Source: Saksenaea vasiformis B4078 (taxonomy: Eukaryota; Mucoromycota; Mucoromycetes; Mucorales; Saksenaeaceae). From it: DNA of 64,000 nt. Shown piece by piece: positions 56,296 to 64,000 of this stretch. Numbering within the stretch: position 1 is the first letter of the stretch; each line of letters opens with the position of its first letter. Made by a program: the position numbers and the translations under genes. The notes beneath the pieces are model-generated. The model did no database searches, was not told where the DNA came from, and worked only from the letters and a program-made list of their open reading frames with translations. Location: NCBI GenBank assembly GCA_000697055.1, contig JNDT01002360.1:124001-188000 (forward strand), in the 5' to 3' direction.

Positions 56296-59200
56296 TTAAT
56301 ATTCTTCGGCCATAATGAGCAACACAAGACTAGTCCAGCCAGTAAATGGGTGGCTCCTCATTCCTTTGCCGTCTTCAGCTGAATACTGCTCCCAGACATA
56401 ACCAGTCTTCTTATAAGACTAAACAACGTTGATACTTAGTATACCATAGGAAAAAAAGAAAGGGGAAGAAAAACCATCATACCTGGTAAACAGTCTCGAT
56501 GATGTTTTTGCGAAGCGCTGCATAGATCTCTTGTGCACGTTGCTGGTAAGGACCAGGTACATGCATGTAATTCTAATCGTGTGGAAATAGAATACGACAT
56601 TTTTCTTGTTAGGAAAGAACAAAGCTGTTCACGGAAGCCTACCCTATAGAGACTCTGCAATGTCAGGAAGTTGATGTTGATCCAAATGGGACCTCTCCAG
56701 TAAGCTTCACCGGTGTTGTACTTTGGATCAGATGCAGACAATGATCGGAGACCGTACGGAGACCACAGCTCATCTTCGTTTTGGATTATATCTAGAATGG
56801 CACCAAGTTTCTCCGAATCAGGAGGTAGCAAACCAAGTGTCATAGGGAACAGCGATACGTAGCCTTTGTGACATACGTGCACAGGGCGTCCTGATTCTTT
56901 TTTTGGGGTTAAGTACATTTCCCTCACGTTTGTTTAGACTTACCCTCGTCGATCGTTTGGTCGCAGAAAGCCTGGTCTTCCTCACTCCAATGCAAGACTT
57001 CTAGGTTTTTAAGCATGTTCTGCTCGACTTGAGTATACTCCTTTACGTCTGCTGCATAATCTGGACCCAATTGACTGGCGATGTCTTTTAGAAGTCGAGT
57101 ACCGAACGCCACCCATGACAGGAGATCCATATGCAGCTCACCCACATGTGGCGGCTCGGCTCGTGGGTAGTCATCTAGGCCTTTTTTTTCATGTTCGATG
57201 CGTAACTCTATCAAATACTGTCTCCTACCTGAAGTCAATATATGTTGTGCAGTGCGACCTCTCCAGCGGTAAGCTTCATCGTTTGGAGCGGAGCGATTGA
57301 ATCGTGCAAGATGGCCACGTTGTGTAGCACGGAACCATTCCCAATTCAATCGCAGTTTCGGGTAGACAGATTGCAGCCACGTTCGCGCTAAATTAATGTT
57401 TTCCAGATGCAATGTCGGAAGAACCTTATCGTCATCCAGCGAGCCAAAGCCCATTACTTTTTGTTGATCTATATGCCCTTCTTTTTGGTTTGACAACCGA
57501 TCCACATAGCGCTTAATCGCAAGATACAGAGTTGGTGGATTTGCATGATGAGGAAACTGAGTCTGGAATTCAGGAGGCACCTACAAAAAAAAAAAAAAAC
57601 AATAATGAGAAAGGAAAGAAAAAAGCTATTATTTAATCGTCCTTGCATACTTTGCTGCGTGCTTCTGAGCCTAGAATTTGTTCACGAGCAATCCATCCAT
57701 TCTCATCAATAAGTGATACCCAGTGCTTAATGATGTCGAGACTAGCAGCATGAAATAAGCTCAGCAAAGTTCGGCCGTTGGTACTTAGGACCTACCTGAG
57801 GTCATTATCCCACTTGCCAATCAACAATTGATGAAAACCTTCGTCCCTTTTTCGCAAGTGCATCAGTATAAAAAAAATGAGCAGCTTTCTGCAATATTTA
57901 CCAGAAAAATCCACGAGGAAAGAATGGACGACTGGGAGAAGCAGTGAACAGGGTTTGTGGTGGCGTCCGTTCTGGTCGTTGGGGATCGCTTGAGAAATCC
58001 TCTTCATCTTGCATTGGCGGGGGTGATCGATCGACGATAGAGGGACCATGGAAATAGCCGATGCCACCGAGAAGATTGCTTAGCATATATTTTGCAAAAT
58101 TGACTCGATTTTTCGAGAATCCTTTCTCCTGTAAATGAAAGGTTTCCTCAAATCGGATATCAAATGCTTGTTTTTGGTGAATTAGCTCGCGAGTCAAGGA
58201 TTCGCTTGTAATTGGCGCCTTTGAGCTTTGAGATCGGAAAAGCACATCAAACTATAGTCATAGAGAATGAACAACTTGACCAAGATAGTCCATCCTTTAC
58301 CTGAAAGTTGCCCTTTAGAACTTTTTGGAAAACATAGAGGTTGGCGATCTGATCTTGTTCTTCTGTAAGCGTATTGCTCAAAGTAAAGAAATTATAGGGC
58401 TTTGTAAATGCTTCTTCTTGACTGGCATGAGCTAATTTCTCTCGCGCAGAAGTAACCAGGTTTTGTAGAACAAAATCTTGATAGAAATTAGCAACAGGAT
58501 AGAAAAAATTACTATCGCAGAGCTACCTTTTGCCATCCAGACCTGATCTCCAGGAACTGCAACTCCCCACCACTGCGTGAGAGATAGATCATTTTGCTCA
58601 TCCTTAGGATGTTCGTTTGATGGACCTGTAGGAAGCGAGGATCAATGGACCGATTCTGATTATCAGCTAGTTTCATACCATCCACAATTTGGACCTCAAA
58701 ATCGCCTAATTCTGGAGTATCACCTTCTAATGTCACAGGTGAACGCATTCCCTAAGGTAAGTGTAAGAAAATGATGGCTAACCCGTTCTAAGTAGGCTCA
58801 CCTGTGGTGATCTTTTGCTTGTAATATCTATGCCTCCCTCTCCTTCCAAACCAACGTAAAACATAACGCTTGTTATAGGCGATTCTAATGATTACGGTAA
58901 GTACACTTCGCTCTTAACAATTCATTCATTCACCTTGCTTAGGAGCTTTGCCGCGAATACGCACTCCCCAGTCACCACCTACGGATTTTCAGCGTTACGA
59001 GAAGTTACGGGGTATTTATGACGCAATTACCATGGCTTCCTCCGGGAACTTTGATAAATTCGGTTGTAATGGCGATATCATTTATGTTATCGTGTATTTC
59101 CTGGGTAGCCATATTCCTTCCGTCGTGTCTCTTATACCCATATCCGTTTATACCGTCGCTCTGGTCACAAGCGTGGCGAATTCCTTTCAAACGATCAGAA

Positions 59201-59491
59201 CAACACCCTTCACATAGCGATGTACAAACGTTGGAATCCTGTAAAGTCCTTTCCATTAAACCACATGAGTCCAGTCATTACAGATGCTGGGAAACGCGGT
59301 TTTGTGCCGAAGTATAAGTTGGGACGGTAGGTTCCCCAAAAAAGTGAAGCATTGGCAGCTTGATTCGCACTACTCAAGAAAAGTCCCTCTTCTTCTGACA
59401 AGGCCGCGCGACTTGCAGAGACTAAGACGGCAAGAAATGTAAAAATGGCATACCATGATGCCATCCGCTGACGATACTTCGACCACGGCAT
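56296..59491 (-). CDS. CWH41: Mannosyl-oligosaccharide glucosidase (glucosidase I, GH63)
   Basis: ER enzyme removing the terminal alpha-1,2-glucose from N-glycans just after transfer. About fourteen exons give roughly 815 residues, the family size. The N-terminal anchor [20 protein letters not shown] is followed by [166 protein letters not shown] and the end [14 protein letters not shown] with [18 protein letters not shown]. These are standard GH63 motifs. Exons from the start: 59491-59230, 59183-59031, 58978-58934, 58884-58802, 58751-58571, 58476-58301, 58251-57902, 57846-57796, 57741-57651, 57580-57229, 57180-56944, 56896-56643, 56572-56483, 56418-56296. The junction 58571/58476 is uncertain: an in-phase alternative is 58543/58511. 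Intron 57181-57228 is 48 nt with no stop. Confidence 0.93.
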
Positions 59492-60659
59492 CTTGAACGT
59501 GTTCGATTTAAACAAGATCACTTTCGAATACCGACCTGATATGCTATTGCAACTTGAAGTCCAGACGATTTTTTTTTTCAATGTTAGCATATTTGGATCC
59601 ACGATTCGTCATATGGATTCAATAGCTCTTTCCTTAAAACACAAGGCTCTTTGGTGATGATGGAAAAGGGCAATCGTTACTGCATCTTGGAATAGATAAC
59701 AAGGGCGGTTCGTCAGTAAATACTCTCACATAGCCATGCGGAACATCTATCCTAAAGACCGGTTTATGCTTTCGGTGAACGATAATGTTCTGAAACATTT
59801 CACGTAATTGCCAGTTCAACCTTTCCTTGCATTAAAATGGACTGTGCTACAAGCGCTATATACGCACCGGGAGTGCTCTTTAATTATCACTGTGCAGATT
59901 CCTCCAGTTCGATTTTTGTCTCAGACAGAGTGACATGTGCCTTATCTAAACACCAATACAGCGAATGTCGTCTGAATAACACTACTCAAGACGCAGAAAG
60001 TCAATACTTTATGCTCTTTGTCAGAACACATCCTTTCACCAAAGCTGCCGACAATTAGCAAGCCTTTTCCCCTTCTAATGTATTTTTATCCTTTTATACA
60101 AGAAAGTGAGGTTGAAGGATAATTCTAACTGCTTTTCTTCGACGAAGAACGCACAGCCCGCAAGAAAGGAGCCTACTTCGGATTTATCATGCTGAATACA
60201 TCTTCAACTGTGCAGAACTAGAGCTCAAAGAGTCAAAGAACTTGGTTCTTACCGTCTCTTGGAAAGAATCGAATACCGAGTCGTTGCATCAACGATGCCT
60301 AGATGAATCAAGCCGGAAACATCAGTGATTGCCCTCCATTCAAACTCTCTATCCACGATGGTATTCCCGTGCGCCGACAATAGCAATGAGAAAACATGCA
60401 GCGGCTCATGTATGTAGCTCTTTCTTTCTTTTTGGAGACCCTGAATCCTTCAGAACCTTTGTTTTTGAGACTGCATTACCGATCTCTCCTTTCTTTTGTC
60501 AATACACTATCTATCACAAGGCGTTGGAGTTCCGGTATTGTCCAAAGCTGGATACAAGAGTACCATATCCTCCTAATGTTGTTGAATAGCTAGATTTCGG
60601 CATAGCGTAACGTTGTAATTTTTATGGATTGTTGTGTTTCTACAATAAGCGTTATGGCT
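59492..60659. other. Intergenic, no recognised gene
   Basis: Includes the glucosidase I promoter (right of 59491) and the 3' region of the uL29m gene. A 73-codon plus frame at 59837-60058 and frames near 60329-60593 have no recognisable domain. Nothing further is supported. Confidence 0.45.
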
Positions 60660-61183
60660 CTAGTTCTTTTCTATCGCGTTTGCAATCGTCTTTTCGTATT
60701 CACGCTGTCTTTCGTTCAACACAAACTTAATACGCGCCATGGATTTTTGACACTGGCGTTGCATTAGTACCATGGAGCAGTCATTCTATAATGGACCTAC
60801 CTTTTTCAGTCTTCCAGCATTTGACCACGTCTGTTTGAGAACACCTAATCGCTTTGCTTCTCCTCGCTGCGTCGCCAGGACATTGCGCTCCTTCAACAAG
60901 ACATACCACAGCTTGTGGAGATCCTCAAACGATTTTTGGCGCAGCTCGCTTGCCCTCCAAGAACGACCTGCAATAAAAGGTTAACCGGGATGTCAGGTAC
61001 AAGTGAAAAGGAGATGCTACCTGTCCAGCATTGCTTTGGCAGCGCTTCGCCGTTCTCAAAGAACTGATACAGTCCTTTAGCTTGTGTCTTTGTCGCTGTA
61101 GTCTCGGATAATGTTGGGCATGATGTGCTGAAAGAACGTGCGGACCAGGTCGCTGTACGTGCGATGCGTTGCAGGATCGACAT
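60660..61183 (-). CDS. MRPL4: Mitochondrial large-subunit ribosomal protein uL29m (MRPL47/Mrpl4)
   Basis: Component of the mitochondrial large ribosomal subunit. Three exons (61183-61021, 60967-60801, 60752-60660) encode 140 residues. The N-terminus [20 protein letters not shown] is a classic Arg/Ser-rich amphipathic presequence. The core [20 protein letters not shown] followed by [20 protein letters not shown] is the uL29m signature (animal MRPL47: [21 protein letters not shown], from memory). The last exon gives [20 protein letters not shown], matching the conserved 'KSMARIK.VL.ER' block. Intron 2 sits inside a stretch that would otherwise end at an early stop (VGPL, TAG), so the third exon must be spliced for a full protein. 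At 140 residues it is at the short end for fungi. Confidence 0.9.
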
Positions 61184-61607
61184 GTTATCACCCAGAAGAA
61201 AAAACTATCGGTGCACCCATGTCCCGCCTGCACCTGAGTTCACCAAGCCACCTTGGTATGATTTGTCTGACGTGATGTGGAAATAGTCACACATATGCGG
61301 CCCAACTGAAGGCACACCGCAAACAGGCGTTGCGCGACCACCAGGGTCGGCTGTCGCCTTGCCTATAGTGAAAAGAGTAGTATGCGTCTGATCAACAACT
61401 GCTTCGCCATCTTTTCATTTGTTAGAAACAGAAATTACTATGGGTGCAGAAAATTTCAGCCTTTGCTCTTGAGGGCTATATCAAAGTTTCCCGGCTAGGA
61501 AACGAATAAGGTTAGGGCGGTTTCGGTGGATGTGCGGTTATGCAAGGTAAGCTCCTAAGAAATCTCGTGTCTCAGGGTTGAAATTATCCGTGGCCGTTGT
61601 AGCCGCT
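61184..61607. other. Intergenic, upstream region of uL29m
   Basis: No gene seen. It should carry the uL29m promoter. Its right part abuts the inverted-repeat element. Confidence 0.45.
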
Positions 61608-62358
61608 GTCAAACATTGTTAGAATTGACTCAGGCAAAACCCTTTGGCTCTCGGGTAAAAACATTTTTTAAGCGCAGTTTGTACGTTAAGCACCACATTA
61701 GGGGGCACCTGCCATATAAGGAACCAGTTTAACCGAGAAGCTTTTTGTTCAAGAAAACGCTACAAACAAACGGTAAATAAGGGTGAATTAGATCGTATTC
61801 AAATAAAGAGATAATTCGTCCAGCAGTATTTGGACAAAGAAGCACCGTGTTCAATGGTGCTAGGATAAAAAAAAAACAGCGTGTTCATTGCGATTCGAAT
61901 AAAAAAGGACTCACGTGTGCGTAACGCTGTTCGAATACATAGACTCTGGGCTCAGTGCTGTTGAACAAATAAAACAGCATGCTAAACGATATTAAAATAA
62001 AGAAACACATCATAATATATTATGTTCAAGCGCATTCCAATAGAGAAGAACGTCTTCTGTTGTATTCGAATACCAACAGGACGTGTTGAACTGCACTCAG
62101 ATAAGAATAAGCAACCGTTGGTAGTAACACACTCCACTACATGTCAAATAATCATCAAATATTGTCATTAAACCGTTACTTCTAGGTGATATGATATGTT
62201 GGTACCACGCTATTTACTAAACTATCAGAACTTTTGGTCTAACAAAACTAATGCCTCCCCTGAGCTCTCAGGCAGAAGCATTTTGGTTAAACTGGACTCT
62301 TATATGGAAACTGTGCGCTTAAAAGGTTTTTGCCCGAGTCAAATCTCAACATTTGTTT
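61608..62358. mobile_element. Non-coding element with terminal inverted repeats (MITE-like)
   Basis: The left end (61608-61750) and right end (62270-62358) are inverted relatives. Left AACATTGTTAGAATTGACTC and AGGCAAAACC pair with the reverse complement of the right, AAATGTTGAGATTTGACTCG and GGCAAAAACC. Further in, TTTTTAAGCGCAGTTT pairs with TTTTAAGCGCACAGTTT, and CCATATAAGGAACCAGTTTA with CCATATAAGAGTCCAGTTTA. The left arm carries two short insertions (around 61643-61665 and 61681-61710). The interior has no coding capacity and contains degenerate repeats. The class is undetermined. Confidence 0.65.
61790..62110. repeat. Degenerate repeats with TTCGAATA / GTGTTCAA cores
   Basis: Inside the inverted-repeat element, motifs recur every 30-45 bp: GTATTCAAATAAAGAG, GTGTTCAATGG, GATTCGAATAAAAAAGGAC, CTGTTCGAATACATAG, CTGTTGAACAAATAAAACAG, ATGTTCAAGCGCATTCCAAT, GTATTCGAATACCAACAGGA and GTGTTGAACTGC. 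Some are palindromic (ATTCGAAT). Seen by eye; the unit boundary is not sharply defined. Confidence 0.55.
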
Positions 62359-62745
62359 AACTGAGATACAAATGCCTCATGGAATATTCACTAACACCCT
62401 CTTGAGACTGAATAATGTTGAGCTGAGTCTTCCTTAATTATCCATGTGATGCAAATTCCAGATAGCCTAGACCTTGCTGCCTGGAGCCGGTGTATACCGC
62501 TGTTCGCCACGTTTCTGCTGCACGTTCATTACCATGTCCGCTTTTCTTTGAACTGCTTGCTGCTTTGCTCCAGTTTATGTGCAGTCCGTAGCCTATCTGG
62601 TTTCTTTGTCAGGCTTGCTTTCGTCAGTTGGAGCTCTTATATACGCAAAATTTATTTAGAACGGTGTAATTTAATAGGCAATATTAATAGTTCGTCCCTT
62701 CTCTTCTAGAGAAAGTCATCGCCATAGAGGAAAAGTATCGACATT

Positions 62746-64000
62746 TTACAGCAAACCCACATCGCGCAAATTGTTCTGGATAATGATATCGTTGACAGCA
62801 GCCATGACGAATTTGATTTGTTGGGTATCAGTTGCGCAAGTAAAATGGGTATATATCTGCTTTGAATCGGATTGATTTAGCGAGACGAAACGGTTCAGTA
62901 TATAATCGCTCGCAGCTTCGTATGTTTCGGGACCTGGATTCAAGGTTAGAAACAGATCGCGGCTGAAAACTGGCTTTTGTTTATACCATGAAAGTCTGGA
63001 AAGCTTTCACCAAGCGGATGCTTTGGCAGTTTTTCCTTGAAAATGTCTATCTTGTTGAGAAATAATATGATCGACGTTCTTATAAACCATCGTGAATTGC
63101 AGATGGAATCGAATAGTGTCAAAGCTTCTTGCATTCGATTCTAATAAAGAAAAATGACGGTTAATCGCATAGTGTACTTGGTCCACTTGCAAATACGTAC
63201 GACAGTTTCATCTTCAATTAACACTTGGTCGTATTCTGATATAGCAACTAGGAAGATAATAGCCGTGACATTTTCAAAACAATGAATCCATTTTTTGCGC
63301 TCTGAACGTTGTCCCCCCACATCGAACATCCGGTAGGTCAGATCGCCAATAACAAATGTCGTTTCTGTGATACCCGTCGTCTTGACACGTGAACGTAGTA
63401 CATCCTGATCGGTTGGCACGTAATTAGGATCTCCGATCCGATCGATCGAATCGAAATAACTATTTGGCGTATATGAAATGGCGCTCTTTGAGAGGGGCTG
63501 GACTTACTATTTGGCCGAATCGTTTAATTGATATTCGCGACTACGTTCAAAGGTGGCCAAGAGATTCGGGTCTTTCCACAGTTCTTTGACAGCTTGTGCG
63601 ACATCTGGGGAAAGCGAATCCCTTTCAATCTGAGGAGGCAGATCCATTATAATAGCCGCATGACGGCGGTTTCCTGGGTCTGATAAATCAATACCCATGC
63701 TTTCCATTGCCTCGAGAATAACACGCATAGATTGGATTGTATTTGAATATATGATTTCTTTGAAGGATTCTCTCTCATCGCGTGAATAACCACCGTCGTG
63801 GATCAGCTTCATTTGTTTAAGGATAGTTGATTTTCCAGACTCGCCAGCGCCTAAAGTTATCAGTTAATTTTGAGAGCGAAATTTACTCAGTGACCGACCT
63901 AGTAATAACATCTTGATTTCATTGCGCATGTTGATTTTGTCTCGTTTGATTTGGTTCTCAATCTCTTCATTGCGAGCTTTGCCATCGTGTACTTCATTTG
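62746..64000 (-). CDS. Heterotrimeric G-protein alpha subunit, 5' partial
   Basis: Signal-transducing GTPase acting downstream of seven-helix receptors at the plasma membrane. The gene runs off the right edge. Visible exons: 64000-63899, 63850-63508, 63459-63201, 63139-62986 and 62933-62746. They give [20 protein letters not shown], then [20 protein letters not shown] (P-loop, across an intron), [19 protein letters not shown] (switch I, with the catalytic Arg and Thr), [20 protein letters not shown] (switch II with catalytic Gln), [12 protein letters not shown] (G4), [13 protein letters not shown] (G5) and the receptor-contacting tail [13 protein letters not shown]. The N-terminal myristoylation region is outside the window. 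The C-terminus ends DVGLL without the Cys four residues from the end that Gi-type subunits use for pertussis-toxin modification. Subgroup was not assigned. Confidence 0.95.

Overview
The window is eukaryotic nuclear DNA from a fungus, most likely an early-diverging filamentous fungus of the Mucoromycota (Mucorales-like). The base composition is AT-rich. Introns are short (about 44-120 nt) with GT/AG or occasionally GC/AG borders and frequent CTAAC/CTGAC-like branch sites, and homopolymeric T/A tracts are abundant. The gene set (iron-type two-finger GATA factor, septin, Arp2/3, CDK11, Fanzor and Tc1-like relics, CEP120-like protein) fits this. The species call is inference. All gene models were spliced by eye, with the reading phase checked across every junction given below.

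Layout. (1) 1-9.2 kb: a direct tandem array of three DHA1-type MFS drug:proton antiporter genes on the + strand plus the relic 3' end of a fourth copy. (2) 9.2-17.6 kb: MED18 (+), 4-hydroxyphenylpyruvate dioxygenase (-), ribosomal protein eL33 (-), and an intronless non-RD Ser/Thr kinase (+). (3) 17.6-26.8 kb: gene-poor, holding a multi-pass membrane protein of unknown function (-), a KDEL-tagged protein disulfide isomerase (-) and a degenerate 78-bp tandem repeat. (4) 26.8-34.3 kb: SreA/Fep1-like GATA iron regulator (+), CEP120-like C2 protein (-), importin alpha (-), esterase (-). (5) 34.3-43.4 kb: a transposase-like relic (+), a RhoGAP protein (-), CDK11 (+) and ARPC5 (-), the last two convergent with only 37 bp between stop codons. 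(6) 43.4-50 kb: a transposon graveyard with a Tc1/mariner-like relic, a broken TE-like ORF, a dispersed GGGACACTCC repeat family, and a 1.5-kb Fanzor-derived element with inverted ends and a near-perfect 62-bp-arm hairpin. (7) 50-64 kb: septin (-), small hypothetical gene (+), OGG1 (-), glucosidase I (-), mitochondrial ribosomal protein uL29m (-), a 750-bp non-coding element with terminal inverted repeats, and a G-protein alpha subunit (-) running off the right edge.

The genes are mostly unrelated housekeeping functions: transcription, translation, nuclear import, secretory-pathway folding and N-glycan trimming, base-excision repair, actin/septin cytoskeleton and signalling. No biosynthetic cluster is seen. 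The points most worth follow-up are the Fanzor-derived spliced mini-gene inside an inverted-repeat element, the hairpin next to it, the CEP120-like protein in an apparently centriole-less lineage, two GC-AG introns in one gene, and start codons carried on 3-, 7- and 14-nt first exons.
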